From Comamonas piscis (GTDB lineage: Bacteria > Pseudomonadota > Gammaproteobacteria > Burkholderiales > Burkholderiaceae_C), in the NCBI RefSeq assembly GCF_014109725.1, contig NZ_CP058554.1, forward strand, positions 1,922,001 through 1,986,000: a DNA stretch of 64,000 nucleotides, written 5' to 3'. Under the pieces are notes generated by a model. The model had not been told where the DNA came from. It ran no database searches and was given only the letters and a program-made list of their open reading frames with translations. Shown here piece by piece: positions 36,679 through 48,412 of the stretch. Each line of letters starts with the position of its first letter. Positions within the stretch are counted from its first letter, which is position 1. A program made the translations under genes and the position numbers.

Positions 36679-36843
36679 CTAGAAGCAAGCCCAGACATGG
36701 TCGGCCATCTGCACCATAAAAGCAGGCTGGGTGTAGAGCATGAACACCAGGCCCAGCAGCACCAGCACCAGCAGCCACAGGGCAGCACGCTGCCAGCCGC
36801 GCAGTGGCGCAGGGCTGGTGGGCGGTGGGGGAGAGTGTTGCAT
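36679..36843 (-). CDS. Small single-helix membrane protein
   Basis: 54 residues from the ATG at 36843: a Pro-rich N-terminus (SPPPPTSPAP), one strong membrane helix (about 20-42) and a short tail ending in WACF. It sits 14 bp after the MFS gene and 22 bp before the methyltransferase on the same strand. The function is not recognised. Placement between two tightly spaced genes supports it being real. Confidence 0.55.
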   Translation of the reverse strand: MQHSPPPPTSPAPLRGWQRAALWLLVLVLLGLVFMLYTQPAFMVQMADHVWACF

Positions 36844-36857
36844 TAAACGGTCCGTCT

Positions 36858-38081
36858 TCAAGCGGCCAGCGGCAGGCGCTGCACCGGCTCTTCTTTCACT
36901 GGCAGGTTGACCAGGCCGGCAAACACGCCCAGCCCAATGGCCACATACCAGACGACATCATAGCTGCCGGTATGGTCATAGAGGTAGCCGCCCAGCCAGA
37001 TGCCCAGGAAGCTGCCGATCTGGTGGCTGAAGAACACAAAGCCGCTGAGCATGGACAGATGCTGCACGCCAAAGATCTGCGCAATCGCGCCATTGGTGAG
37101 CGGCACGGTGGAGAGCCACAAAAAGCCCATCACCGCGGCAAATACATAGACTGACCAGGGCGACAGGGGCACCAGCAGAAACACCACAATCGCAATGGCA
37201 CGGATAAAGTAAATGCCCGACAGCAGGTAGCGCTTGGCCATGCGCTGGCCCAAGGTGCCGGCCAGGTAGGTGCCAAAGATATTGAACAGGCCAATCAGCG
37301 CCAGCGAGTAGCTGGCCACATGGGGCGGCAGGCCAAAATCCTTGAGGTAGCTGGGCATGTGCACGCCGATGAACATGACCTGGAAACCGCAGACAAAATA
37401 GCCGGCCGTCAGCAGCAAAAAACTGGGGTTGCGGAAGGCCTCGGCCACCGCCTGGGCAATGGTCTGTTGCTGGCCGCCGGCCGCACTGCGCTTCAATGCA
37501 TGGAAGTTAGGCTCGCGTAACGCAAAGGCCAGCGGCACGATGGTGAGCACCAGCACCGCACAGACCAGCAGTGCGTTCTGCCAGCCCAGGCTGGCAATCA
37601 GCTGGCCCTCCACCGGCACCATGAAGAACTGGCCAAAGGAGCCCGCAGCCGCGGCCACCCCCATCGCCCAAGACCGTTTCTCGGCCGGCAACTGGCGCCC
37701 GATCACGCCATAGATCACCGCATAGGTGGTGCCCGTTTGCGCCATGCCAATCAGCAGGCCAGCGGTGAGCGTAAAGATGAGGGTGTTGGGTGCCCAGGCC
37801 ATGCCGGCCAGCCCGAGTGCATACAGCAGTGCGCCAAAAACCAGCACCTTGCTGGCGCCAAAGCGGTCGGCCAGCATGCCGGTAAAGATGCCAATCAAGC
37901 CCCAGCTGAGGTTTTGCACCGCCAGTGCCAACGCAAAGGACTCGCGGGTCCACCCCATTTCCTGCGTGATGGGCTGCAGCCAGAGGCCAAAACCGTGGCG
38001 GATGCCCATGGACAGGGTGACCACCGCGCCGCCGCACAGCAGGACGCGGGCCATTGACAATCGTTGTGCGTTGTTTTGCAT
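36858..38081 (-). CDS. MFS transporter, oxalate/formate-antiporter-like
   Basis: 407 residues with 12 membrane segments. The N-terminal GIRHGFGLWLQPITQEMGWTR pattern and the MFS loop motif GMLADRFGASKVL near 68-80 fit the OFA/monocarboxylate-carrier branch. C-terminal PVKEEPVQRLP is cytosolic. The substrate is unknown, perhaps an organic acid. It is first in a minus-strand unit with a small membrane protein and a methyltransferase, and divergent from parE. Confidence 0.88.
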   Translation of the reverse strand: MQNNAQRLSMARVLLCGGAVVTLSMGIRHGFGLWLQPITQEMGWTRESFALALAVQNLSWGLIGIFTGMLADRFGASKVLVFGALLYALGLAGMAWAPNTLIFTLTAGLLIGMAQTGTTYAVIYGVIGRQLPAEKRSWAMGVAAAAGSFGQFFMVPVEGQLIASLGWQNALLVCAVLVLTIVPLAFALREPNFHALKRSAAGGQQQTIAQAVAEAFRNPSFLLLTAGYFVCGFQVMFIGVHMPSYLKDFGLPPHVASYSLALIGLFNIFGTYLAGTLGQRMAKRYLLSGIYFIRAIAIVVFLLVPLSPWSVYVFAAVMGFLWLSTVPLTNGAIAQIFGVQHLSMLSGFVFFSHQIGSFLGIWLGGYLYDHTGSYDVVWYVAIGLGVFAGLVNLPVKEEPVQRLPLAA

Positions 38082-38185
38082 AGTCAGGGGGTGTGTCTCG
38101 TTATCCCGAAATTGTTACTTGAATGCAGGAAACCGGCTGTCGCCCGCATATTTCCCAGCGCGCGGCCAAGCCCATTGCAAGGTTT

Positions 38186-38322
38186 AGAACCGCTAACACA
38201 AGCCTTGAGACGTCGTTGCCTAGCCGGCCGCCTCAAGCCTTGCCGTACGCCTGTACTGTCTGCGGCTTGATGCCTCGCCTCAACCGCAAACCTTCGGTTT
38301 GCTGGGTCGTTTTAGCGGCTCT
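38186..38322 (-). repeat. Palindromic repeat element, copy B (MITE-like)
   Basis: Reverse-oriented relative of the element at 9957-10080, with ends AGAACCGCTAACAC (38186-38199) and TTTTAGCGGCTCT near 38309-38321. It shares the hairpin AGCAAACC-GAA-GGTTTGC with exact identity over 28 bp, and AAGCCGCA and GGCAACGACGT. It is about 15 bp longer than copy A in the middle. It lies in the MFS-parE gap and carries no gene. Confidence 0.8.
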
Positions 38323-38409
38323 TAGTGCAGGAGCGTCGCAAAACGTCAACAACTTCCACCTGTTTATCTATACAGCTATCTACAATGGCAGCCGCTAGAA
38401 TGGAAAGTT

Positions 38410-40386
38410 ATGGCAAGCAAAAACACGTCTACCAGTGAATACGCAGAGAGCTCGATACGGGTTCTCAAGGGGCTTGAGCCGGTCAAGCAGCGCCCGGGCA
38501 TGTACACCCGTACCGATAACCCGTTGCACATCATCCAGGAGGTGATCGACAACGCGGCCGATGAAGCGCTGGCCGGTTTTGGCAAGAAGATCCGCGTCTA
38601 CCTGCACACCGATGGCTCCATCAGTGTGGAGGACGATGGCCGGGGCATTCCGTTTGGCATGCACCCCGAAGAGCATGCACCCGTGGTGGAGCTGGTCTTT
38701 ACCCGCCTGCATGCGGGCGGCAAGTTCGACAAGGGCCAGGGCGGCGCTTACAGCTTCTCTGGCGGCCTGCATGGCGTGGGTGTGTCCGTCACCAATGCCT
38801 TGTCCACGCGCATGGAAGTGACCGTACACCGCGATGGCTCAGTCGCCAGCATGGCCTTTGCCGGCGGCGATGTGGTCGAGCCGCTGCAGGTGCGGCCCAT
38901 GGTCAGCGGCGACCGCAAGCAGGGCACGACGGTGCGCGTCTGGCCCGATGCCAAGTATTTTGAATCCAGCCACCTGCCGATGGGCGAGCTGGTACACCTG
39001 CTGCGCAGCAAAGCGGTGCTGATGCCGGGCGTGAGCGTGCAGCTGACGCAGGACAAGAACCGCGAGACGCAGACCTGGCAGTACAAAGGCGGCCTCAAGG
39101 ACTACTTGTTGCAGACCTTGCCGGTCGATCCGGTCATCCCGGTGTTTGAAGGCGAGGGCTTTGCCGGCCGCAACGACGACCATTTTGCCGAGGGCGAGGG
39201 CGCATCCTGGTGCGTGGCCTTTACCGACGAAGGCCAGCCGGTGCGCGAGAGCTATGTCAACCTGATCCCCACCACCGCAGGCGGCACGCATGAAAGCGGC
39301 CTGCGCGACGGCCTGTTCCAGGCGGTCAAAAGCTTTATCGAGCTGCATTCGCTGCTGCCCAAGGGTGTCAAGCTGATGCCCGAGGACGTGTTTGCCCGCG
39401 CCAGCTATGTGCTGTCGGCCAAGGTGCTCGATCCCCAGTTCCAGGGCCAGATCAAGGAGCGGCTGAACTCGCGCGATGCGGTGCGCCTGGTCTCGGGCAT
39501 GGTGCGGCCTGCGCTGGAGCTGTGGCTGAACCAGAACGTCGAATACGGCAAAAAGCTCGCCGAGATCGCCATCAAGGCGGCGCAAACGCGCCAACGCGCT
39601 GGCCAGAAGGTGGAGAAGCGCAAGGGCAGTGGTGTGGCCGTGTTGCCCGGCAAGCTGACCGACTGCGAAAGCAAGGACCTGGCCTATAACGAGGTGTTTC
39701 TGGTCGAGGGTGACTCGGCCGGCGGCAGCGCCAAGATGGGCCGCGACAAGGAAACCCAGGCCATCCTGCCCTTGCGCGGCAAGGTACTCAACACCTGGGA
39801 GGTGGACCGCGACCGCCTGTTTGCCAATACCGAAATCCACGACATCTCGGTGGCCATTGGCGTGGACCCGCATGGCCCCGATGACGAGGTCGACCTGAGC
39901 GGCCTGCGCTACGGCAAGATCTGCATCTTGAGCGATGCGGACGTGGACGGCTCGCACATCCAGGTGCTGCTGCTGACCTTGTTCTTCAAGCACTTCCCGC
40001 AGCTGATCGACAAGGGCCATGTCTGCGTGGCGCGGCCGCCGCTGTTCCGGGTGGATATTCCTGCCCGGGGCAAAAAGCCGGCGGCCAAGGTCTATGCGCT
40101 GGACGAGGCCGAGATGCATGCGATTTTCGACAAGGCCGCCAAGGATGGCGTGCCGCGCGAGAAGTGCCAGATCAGCCGCTTCAAAGGCCTGGGCGAGATG
40201 AATGCCGAGCAGCTCTGGGAAACCACGCTGAACCCGGACACCCGCCGCCTGCTGCCCGTGCGCCTGAGCCAAACCGATGTGCTGCAAACCCGCGAGGTGA
40301 TGACCCAGTTGATGGGCAAGGGCGAGGCCGCGGCCCGCCGCGACCTGATGGAACTGCACGGCCACGAAGTCGAAATTGATATTTGA
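38410..40386 (+). CDS. parE: DNA topoisomerase IV subunit B
   Basis: 658 residues. It has the GHKL ATPase domain (EVIDNAADEAL near 37-47, DDGRGIPFGMH near 75-85, and GGLHGVGVSVTNALS), a transducer domain, and the TOPRIM domain with EGDSAGGSAKMGRD (near 433-446) and DADVDGSHI. Length and the GKGLGEM-like KGLGEMNAEQLW motif fit ParE rather than the longer GyrB. It decatenates replicated chromosomes with ParC, which follows after 87 bp. Confidence 0.95.
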   Translation: MASKNTSTSEYAESSIRVLKGLEPVKQRPGMYTRTDNPLHIIQEVIDNAADEALAGFGKKIRVYLHTDGSISVEDDGRGIPFGMHPEEHAPVVELVFTRLHAGGKFDKGQGGAYSFSGGLHGVGVSVTNALSTRMEVTVHRDGSVASMAFAGGDVVEPLQVRPMVSGDRKQGTTVRVWPDAKYFESSHLPMGELVHLLRSKAVLMPGVSVQLTQDKNRETQTWQYKGGLKDYLLQTLPVDPVIPVFEGEGFAGRNDDHFAEGEGASWCVAFTDEGQPVRESYVNLIPTTAGGTHESGLRDGLFQAVKSFIELHSLLPKGVKLMPEDVFARASYVLSAKVLDPQFQGQIKERLNSRDAVRLVSGMVRPALELWLNQNVEYGKKLAEIAIKAAQTRQRAGQKVEKRKGSGVAVLPGKLTDCESKDLAYNEVFLVEGDSAGGSAKMGRDKETQAILPLRGKVLNTWEVDRDRLFANTEIHDISVAIGVDPHGPDDEVDLSGLRYGKICILSDADVDGSHIQVLLLTLFFKHFPQLIDKGHVCVARPPLFRVDIPARGKKPAAKVYALDEAEMHAIFDKAAKDGVPREKCQISRFKGLGEMNAEQLWETTLNPDTRRLLPVRLSQTDVLQTREVMTQLMGKGEAAARRDLMELHGHEVEIDI

Positions 40387-40473
40387 TGTCCTGCTGCCCA
40401 CGCCGCTGAGTAAACCAACAAACCCAACACAGCCGCGCGCAGCCGTGCAACAAGCGAAGAAAGCTGAACCAAT

Positions 40474-42834
<2,361 letters not shown>

Positions 42835-42858
42835 AACGCGGCGCCATTCACACGCACA

Positions 42859-42891
42859 AGCCCTGCCCGTCATTGCCCGGCAGGGCTTTTT
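42859..42891 (+). terminator. Rho-independent terminator after parC
   Basis: AGCCCTGCC (42859-42867) pairs with GGCAGGGCT (42879-42887), followed by TTTTT. It lies 24 bp after the parC stop. Confidence 0.88.
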
Positions 42892-42915
42892 CATGCCCCG
42901 TCGTTGCAGCGCCAA

Positions 42916-43830
42916 TCAGCGCTGCGCCGGCAACAGCGCCCGCAGGTGGTCGACAAAGGCGCGCACGCCCCGGGGCAGGTTGCGGCCGGTCAGCGTTTGC
43001 AATTCGATCGAGCGCGCATGCATGCCCCGCTCGCGGAGCGGAACGGTGTGCAGCAGGCCCCGGCGCACATACTCGCGCACGGTGACCTCGCCACCCAGGG
43101 TGAGCCCACCGCCATGCAGCACAAAGCGCACCAGCGCATCAAACTGGCCGCTCTCCAACACGGGCTCAAACACCAGGCCACGCTGGCCGCTGGCAATGTC
43201 AAACAGCTGGCGCGCGGTATTGCCGTCGTCCAGTAAGGCCAGCGGGTAGGGATGCATCTGCGCCAGGCTCACGCTGGCAAAGCGGGCCAGCGGATGGCCG
43301 GGCGGCATGATCAGGATCACGGGCGAGTTCTGGCGGTGCTGCACATCGATATCCGGCACGGCAGCGCGGCTGTAGGTGAGGCCCACATCGGCCTCGCCAT
43401 TGCGCACTGCCTGCGTCACCTGCGCGGGCGAGGCAGAGACCAGCTGGAACTGCATGCCCGGGTGCTGCTCCCGGAACGTGGCCATCGCCAGCGGCAAAAA
43501 CTCAAACGCAAAGCCGGCCGAGGCGCAGACCCGCACCTGGCCCCGGCGCAGGCCTTGCAGCGCCTCGATATCGGCGACCACGCGCTCGGCATCCAGCGCA
43601 TGGCGCTTGGCATGGGTGGCGAGCAGCTCCCCGGCAGCGCTGGCCACCATGCCGCGCGGGCGGCGCTCAAACAGCGGCACCTGCAGTACCTCCTCCAGCG
43701 ATGCAATCTGGCGGCTGACCGCCGAGGCCGAGACATTGAGGCGCAGTGCGGCCTCGCTCACCGAGCCGCTGCGCACGACCTCCAGAAAATAGCGCATGGC
43801 GGTGTCCTGGAGGTGTTGCGAGGGTGTCAT
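42916..43830 (-). CDS. LysR family transcriptional regulator
   Basis: 304 residues from the ATG at 43830. The winged helix is at ~10-68 (SVSEAALRLNVSASAVSRQIASLE), and the effector domain at ~95-295. It is divergent from the amidase at 43938 and probably controls the amidase-Bug unit. A TTGC-N7-GCAA dyad lies next to its start. The inducer is unknown; an amide or a product acid is plausible. Confidence 0.9.
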   Translation of the reverse strand: MTPSQHLQDTAMRYFLEVVRSGSVSEAALRLNVSASAVSRQIASLEEVLQVPLFERRPRGMVASAAGELLATHAKRHALDAERVVADIEALQGLRRGQVRVCASAGFAFEFLPLAMATFREQHPGMQFQLVSASPAQVTQAVRNGEADVGLTYSRAAVPDIDVQHRQNSPVILIMPPGHPLARFASVSLAQMHPYPLALLDDGNTARQLFDIASGQRGLVFEPVLESGQFDALVRFVLHGGGLTLGGEVTVREYVRRGLLHTVPLRERGMHARSIELQTLTGRNLPRGVRAFVDHLRALLPAQR

Positions 43831-43838
43831 GGTGTGCT

Positions 43839-43853
43839 TTGCAAAAAACGCAA
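43839..43853. promoter_or_regulatory. Inverted repeat TTGC-N7-GCAA, candidate LysR site
   Basis: TTGC (43839-43842) and GCAA (43850-43853) flank AAAAAAC, giving a T-N13-A dyad next to the LysR start and upstream of the amidase promoter. Short symmetry, so tentative. Confidence 0.35.
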
Positions 43854-43875
43854 CGATAACCGCAAAAAATTGTGA

Positions 43876-43904
43876 TTGTCGAAATGGGCTGCATTGCCTA
43901 TGCT
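43876..43904 (+). promoter_or_regulatory. Sigma-70-like promoter of the amidase gene
   Basis: TTGTCG (43876-43881), 17 bp, then TATGCT (43899-43904), 33 bp before the amidase ATG. The match to consensus is reasonable in both boxes. Confidence 0.5.
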
Positions 43905-43937
43905 GGATTTTTCTGACATCAAAGAGACATACATCCC

Positions 43938-45398
43938 ATGCCATCCCAGCCCGTTCCTGCCGACCACAGCATCGTCGAGATGAGCGCCGTGGCGCTGTCC
44001 GCCGCCATCCAGCAGCGCGCGCTGTCCTGCACCGAGGTACTGCAGGCCTTCTGGGGCCAGATCGACCGGCTCAACCCGCAGGTGAATGCCCTCGTCGCGC
44101 CCATGCCGCGCGAGCCGCTGCTGGCCCAGGCCGCGCAGCTGGATGCCGAGCTGGCCCAGGGCAAGAGCCGGGGCCCGCTGCACGGCTTTCCGCAGGCGCC
44201 CAAAGATATCTCTCCTGCCGCCGGCATGGTCACCACCAAGGGCTCGCCTATTTTCAAAGGCCAGGTCAGCAGCAGCGATGCGGTGGTGTTTGAGCGCATG
44301 CGCGCCGGTGGTGCGCTGTTTGTGGCGCGCAGCAATTCGCCCGAGTTTGGCCTGGGTGGCCACACCTACAACCCCGTCTACGGCACCACCCGCAATGCCT
44401 TTGACCAAAGCCGCTCGGCCGGCGGCAGCAGCGGCGGTGCGGCGGTAGCGGTGGCCCTGCGCATGCTGCCGGTAGCAGATGGCTCGGACATGATGGGCTC
44501 GCTGCGCACGCCAGCTGCCTTCAACAATGTCTACGGCCTGCGCACCTCCGTGGGCTGTGTGCCGCATGGGCCGGGCGATGAGGTGTTCTTCCAGCAGTTC
44601 AGCGTGGCCGGGCCGATGGCGCGCGATATTCCTGATCTGGCCTTGCTGCTGTCGGTGCAAGCGGGTTTTGATTCCCGCCTGCCGCTGACGCACCGCAGCG
44701 ATGGCGCGCAGGACTGGGGCCAGGGGCTGGAGCGTGACTTCAAAGGCCGCAAGATCGCCTGGCTGGGTGACCTGGGCGGCCACCTGCCCACCGAGCCGGG
44801 CCTGCTCGACACCTGCCGTGCAGCGATGGGCGCTTTTACCGACATCGGCTGCACGGTGGACGAGGTCGTGCCGGACTTTGACCTGGAGCAGCTCTGGCGC
44901 GCCTGGATCGACCTGCGCAGCTTTAGCGTGGCGGGTGCCAATGCCTCGCTGTACGACGATCCGCAAAAGCGCGCGCTGCTGAAGCCCGAAGCCTTGTGGG
45001 AGATGGAGCGGGGCCGTGCGCTGTCGGGTATGGACATCTATGCCGCTGCCAAGGTGCGCAGTGCCTGGTACGAGGTGCTGCGCCGCCTGTTTGAGCGCTA
45101 TGACTTTGTGGTGCTGCCTGCTGCGCAGGTGTTCCCGTTCGATGCCGAGCTGGACTGGCCCCATGCCGTCGGTGACCGCAGCATGGACACCTACCACCGC
45201 TGGATGCAGACGGTGGTGGGCGCCACGATGGCGGGCTTGCCGGCCTTGTCCGTCCCCGCCGGTTTTGGCGCCAACGGGCTGCCTGCGGGCCTGCAGATCA
45301 TCGGGCCGGTGCAGGCCGACAAGGCGCTGCTGCAAATCGGCCATGCCTATGACCAGGCCAGCGGCCATGCCCGGGTGCGCAGCCCTTTGCTGGGCTGA
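43938..45398 (+). CDS. Amidase-signature family hydrolase
   Basis: 486 residues with the Ser-cisSer-Lys triad: K89 in APKDIS, S164 in AGGSSGGAA and nucleophile S188 in MMGSLRTP. The family includes aryl-acylamidases, indoleacetamide hydrolases and the GatA core, but no gatB or gatC is nearby, so it is a catabolic amidase. It is followed by a Bug binding protein (125 bp gap) and divergent from a LysR regulator, suggesting uptake and hydrolysis of an amide. Confidence 0.92.
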   Translation: MPSQPVPADHSIVEMSAVALSAAIQQRALSCTEVLQAFWGQIDRLNPQVNALVAPMPREPLLAQAAQLDAELAQGKSRGPLHGFPQAPKDISPAAGMVTTKGSPIFKGQVSSSDAVVFERMRAGGALFVARSNSPEFGLGGHTYNPVYGTTRNAFDQSRSAGGSSGGAAVAVALRMLPVADGSDMMGSLRTPAAFNNVYGLRTSVGCVPHGPGDEVFFQQFSVAGPMARDIPDLALLLSVQAGFDSRLPLTHRSDGAQDWGQGLERDFKGRKIAWLGDLGGHLPTEPGLLDTCRAAMGAFTDIGCTVDEVVPDFDLEQLWRAWIDLRSFSVAGANASLYDDPQKRALLKPEALWEMERGRALSGMDIYAAAKVRSAWYEVLRRLFERYDFVVLPAAQVFPFDAELDWPHAVGDRSMDTYHRWMQTVVGATMAGLPALSVPAGFGANGLPAGLQIIGPVQADKALLQIGHAYDQASGHARVRSPLLG

Positions 45399-45523
45399 CA
45401 ACACGTTGTAGATCCTTGACCCAGCGCGTCTTTTGAGGCCGCGCTCCTAACCAGGCAAGCCTTGCTGCAGCGCCTGCCTGGTCCCTCCCTTGCCCCCGTT
45501 TTTCCGCAAAAAAGGTAGATCCC

Positions 45524-46510
45524 ATGTCCATGCCGATATCCCGTCTCCGCTTTTTGACTTATCTGGCCGCAGGCGCTGCCGGCCTGGCTTTGCGCCCTGC
45601 AATGGCGCAGGGCTATCCCGACCGTGCGATCAAGCTGGTGGTGCCTTTTGCGCCCGGCGGGGCGACGGATATTTTGGGGCGCTTGTTGGCCTCGCAGTTG
45701 AGCGAGAAGCTGGGCCAGTCGGTGTTTGTGGAGAACCGGCCGGGGGCAGGCACCGCAGTGGCGGGCGGCCAGGTGGCCAAGGCGGCAGCGGATGGCTACA
45801 CCTTGTTTTTGGGTGCAAGCTCCACCTTGGCGATGAACCCGGTGGTGCGCAAGGCCCTGCCTTATGACCCGCTGCGCAGCTTCAGCATGCTGGGGCTGGT
45901 GGCAGACATGGGCCTGGTGCTGGTGGCAAACAATGCCGTCAAGGCCACGTCGCTGCAGGACCTGGTGGCGCAGTCCAAGGCCGCGCCGGACCGCTTCTCC
46001 TATGGCTCCTTTGGCCCGGCTTCGTCGGTGCATTTTGGTGGCGAGATGCTCAAGAGTGCGACGGGCATGCGCATGCTGCATGTGCCGTTCAACGGCAGCA
46101 CGCCGAGCCTGACGGCACTGATGGGGGGGCAGGTGCAATTGGCGGTGGACACCGTGGTGGCAACCACACCGCTGATCAAGGCCGGCAAGATCAAACCGAT
46201 TGCCGCGCTGGGTGCGCAGCGCCTGGCTTTGTTGCCCGATGTGCCGACGGTGGCGGAGAGCGGCTTCCCCGGCTTTGACATGAGCACGTGGTTTGCGTTT
46301 TTGGCGCCGGCCGGATTGCCAGAGCCCGTGCGCGCCAAGCTGGAGGCCGCCTTGGCCGATGTGATGGCCCAGCCGCAGATGCAGCAAAAGCTGGAGAGTA
46401 TTGGCCTGACCCCCGCCTGGGGCAATGGCAGCGCGCTGCAGGCACGGGTAGACCGTGAGCTGCCGCTGATGCGCGATGTGGCGCAGCGCGCCCAGATTGA
46501 GGTGGAGTAA
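45524..46510 (+). CDS. Bug-family (TctC) periplasmic solute-binding protein
   Basis: 328 residues. The signal peptide (about 1-28, ending AMA) is followed by YPDRAIKLVVPFAPGGATDI (31-50), VFVENRPGAG and ADGYTLFLGA, the Bug hallmarks. It lies downstream of the amidase on the same strand and may bind the amidase substrate. No TctA/TctB membrane genes are present in the window. Confidence 0.92.
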   Translation: MSMPISRLRFLTYLAAGAAGLALRPAMAQGYPDRAIKLVVPFAPGGATDILGRLLASQLSEKLGQSVFVENRPGAGTAVAGGQVAKAAADGYTLFLGASSTLAMNPVVRKALPYDPLRSFSMLGLVADMGLVLVANNAVKATSLQDLVAQSKAAPDRFSYGSFGPASSVHFGGEMLKSATGMRMLHVPFNGSTPSLTALMGGQVQLAVDTVVATTPLIKAGKIKPIAALGAQRLALLPDVPTVAESGFPGFDMSTWFAFLAPAGLPEPVRAKLEAALADVMAQPQMQQKLESIGLTPAWGNGSALQARVDRELPLMRDVAQRAQIEVE

Positions 46511-46552
46511 GCCTGGGGCTGAGCGGCTGGCTAAACCTGGACTAGGCGCCGC

Positions 46553-47701
46553 TTAACGCAGCGCTTCCCACCATTTTTGGTTGCTGCGCGGCTGGCCCAC
46601 GGTCAGCACTTCGCCGATCTCCGGCGTGGCCAGTTGGATGCCTTGCTGCTGTGCCAAGGCTGCCAGCCGGTCGAGCGGCTCGCGCCAGCCATGCATGGCC
46701 AGCGCAAAGGTGCTGTTGTGTACGCTGTAAAGCACCTGGCCGCGCACGTCGGTAAAGGCCTGGATGGTTTCCTCCGGCGTCATGTGGACGGAGGGCCAGT
46801 AGGCGTCGTAGGCGCCGTTTTCCATCAGCGCAATGTCCATGGGGCCAAACTTGTCGCCAATGGCCTTGAAGCCGGGGAAGTAGCCGGTATCGCCGCTGTA
46901 GTAAATGCGCTGGCCGCCGGTTTGCAGCACCCAGGATGCCCAGAGCGTGCTGTTGCGGTCGCTGAGTGTGCGGCCCGAAAAATGTTGGCTGGGGGTGGCG
47001 GTGACTTGCACACCGGCATGCTGCTCTTGCTGCCACCAGTCCAGTTCCACAATGCGTTCGGGCTCCACGCCCATATCACGCAGACGCGCGCCGACTGCCA
47101 GCGGTACAAAGTAGCGCTCCACCTTGCCCAGCAAGAATTTGATGGTTGGCTCATCCAGGTGGTCATAGTGGTCATGCGAGATCACCATGCCGGCAATGGG
47201 TGGCAGGTCTTGCAGCGGCAGCGGTGTGGGATGGAAGCGCTTGGGCCCGATAAAGCTGAATGGCGATACGCGCTCGCCAAACACCGGGTCGATCAGCCAG
47301 TACTGGCCCTGGAGCTTGAGCAGGTGCGAAGAGTGGCCCAGGCGAATGACATGGTTGGCATCGGCCGGCAGCGCTTGCAATTGCGCCGGGGTGACCGTGT
47401 GCACAGGGATGCTGTCCTGCGGGGTGGTGCCGCTCTTGTCGCCAAACAGAAAGCGCGACCAGATCTGAAACCCACCCGCATGGGGCTTGACCGCCGGGTT
47501 GGGCGCATTTTGAAAGCGCTTATCTGTCGCCGAGTACTGCGCGGACGCCTGGTAGCGCCGCTGGCTTTCCTCGTCAGGGGTCGAGGCACAAGCGACCAAG
47601 GAGCAAGCCGTGGCTACCAGCCAACCACTGCGCAAGCGTTGAAAGTTGGCATTGCCTCGGCTGGTGTTGGAGGACGAAGGATCGGGGCGGGGCGCTTGCA
47701 T
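46553..47701 (-). CDS. Metallo-beta-lactamase-fold hydrolase, lipoprotein
   Basis: 382 residues. An N-terminal helix ends in the lipobox LVAC, with C38 as the lipidated cysteine, after an unusually long 25-residue polar lead. The MBL zinc motif is SHDHYDHLD (about 175-183), with further ligands in ATPSQHFSGR and YSGDTGYF. The overall pattern matches the UlaG/NAPE-phospholipase D-like group. It probably acts on the periplasmic side of the envelope. The substrate is unknown. Confidence 0.88.
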   Translation of the reverse strand: MQAPRPDPSSSNTSRGNANFQRLRSGWLVATACSLVACASTPDEESQRRYQASAQYSATDKRFQNAPNPAVKPHAGGFQIWSRFLFGDKSGTTPQDSIPVHTVTPAQLQALPADANHVIRLGHSSHLLKLQGQYWLIDPVFGERVSPFSFIGPKRFHPTPLPLQDLPPIAGMVISHDHYDHLDEPTIKFLLGKVERYFVPLAVGARLRDMGVEPERIVELDWWQQEQHAGVQVTATPSQHFSGRTLSDRNSTLWASWVLQTGGQRIYYSGDTGYFPGFKAIGDKFGPMDIALMENGAYDAYWPSVHMTPEETIQAFTDVRGQVLYSVHNSTFALAMHGWREPLDRLAALAQQQGIQLATPEIGEVLTVGQPRSNQKWWEALR

Positions 47702-47764
47702 GGCTTATGTCAATCGGGCAGGGTGGTTCGGTAAGCGACTGCCATGATACGGCGCCCATAAGAA

Positions 47765-47782
47765 AGCCGCATGGCTGCGGCT
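47765..47782 (-). terminator. Hairpin terminator after ridA-like gene 1
   Basis: AGCCGCA (47765-47771) and TGCGGCT (47776-47782) pair around TGGC; on the minus strand CTTTCTTAT follows. The U-run is imperfect. Confidence 0.55.
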
Positions 47783-47826
47783 GCTGTAGGGATTTAGGGG
47801 GTAAATCTATTTATTAATCTGAAGAT

Positions 47827-48288
47827 TTATTCCACTTCAGCGATGAGTTCAATCTCCACACAGGCGCCCCGAGGCACCTGGGCCACGCCAAAGGCGCTGC
47901 GGGCATGGGCGCCCTTGTCGGGGCCAAACACCTGGGCGAACAATTCGCTGGCACCGTTGGTGACCAGATGTTGCTCGGTGAAGTCTTCTGTGCTGTTCAC
48001 CAGGCTCATCAGCTTGACGATGCGCTTGACCCGGTTCAAATCACCGCCGACCGCTGCTTGCAGGGTACCCATCAGATCGATGGCGACTGAGCGCGCCGCT
48101 TGCTGGCCCTCGGCGGTGTCCATGGTTTTGCCCAGCTTGCCGGTCCAGGGCTGGCCGTTCTTGCTGGCGGTGTGGCCGCTGATAAACACCAGTTGTCCCG
48201 TCTGCGCGAAGGGCGCATAGGCGGCAGCGGGCGTGCGCACGGGAGGCAGTTCAATGTTCAGGGCTTGGAGTTGGTCGTAGATGCACAT
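47827..48288 (-). CDS. RidA family protein, copy 1
   Basis: 153 residues of the longer RidA/YjgF subgroup. Core motifs are LVFISGHTASKNG, GGDLNRVKRIVKLMSLVNST and the C-terminal PRGACVEIELIAEVE, where the acidic residue belongs to the trimer active cleft. RidA proteins clear reactive 2-aminoacrylate-type enamines. The Arg105 of archetypal RidA is not obviously present at the usual RVAVEVA-type site; GACVEIE replaces it. It is paralogous to the gene at 48413. Confidence 0.9.
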   Translation of the reverse strand: MCIYDQLQALNIELPPVRTPAAAYAPFAQTGQLVFISGHTASKNGQPWTGKLGKTMDTAEGQQAARSVAIDLMGTLQAAVGGDLNRVKRIVKLMSLVNSTEDFTEQHLVTNGASELFAQVFGPDKGAHARSAFGVAQVPRGACVEIELIAEVE

Positions 48289-48352
48289 GCCGGTGGTGTC
48301 CTTGCGGGGTAGAAGAGGGGCATCTTAGATGCGCCACCAAGGTTGCATGCAT

Positions 48353-48397
48353 GCAAAAACAATGCGGCGCCATACCTGCAGTGCATGGGCGCCGCAT
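48353..48397 (-). terminator. Rho-independent terminator between the two RidA genes
   Basis: ATGCGGCGCC (48362-48371) and GGCGCCGCAT (48388-48397) pair perfectly; reading the minus strand the hairpin is followed by TGTTTTTGC. Next to it is the palindrome TTGCATGCATGCAA (48343-48356). The terminator suggests that each RidA gene has its own transcript. Confidence 0.75.
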
Positions 48398-48412
48398 GGC
48401 AGGGGGCGCGGT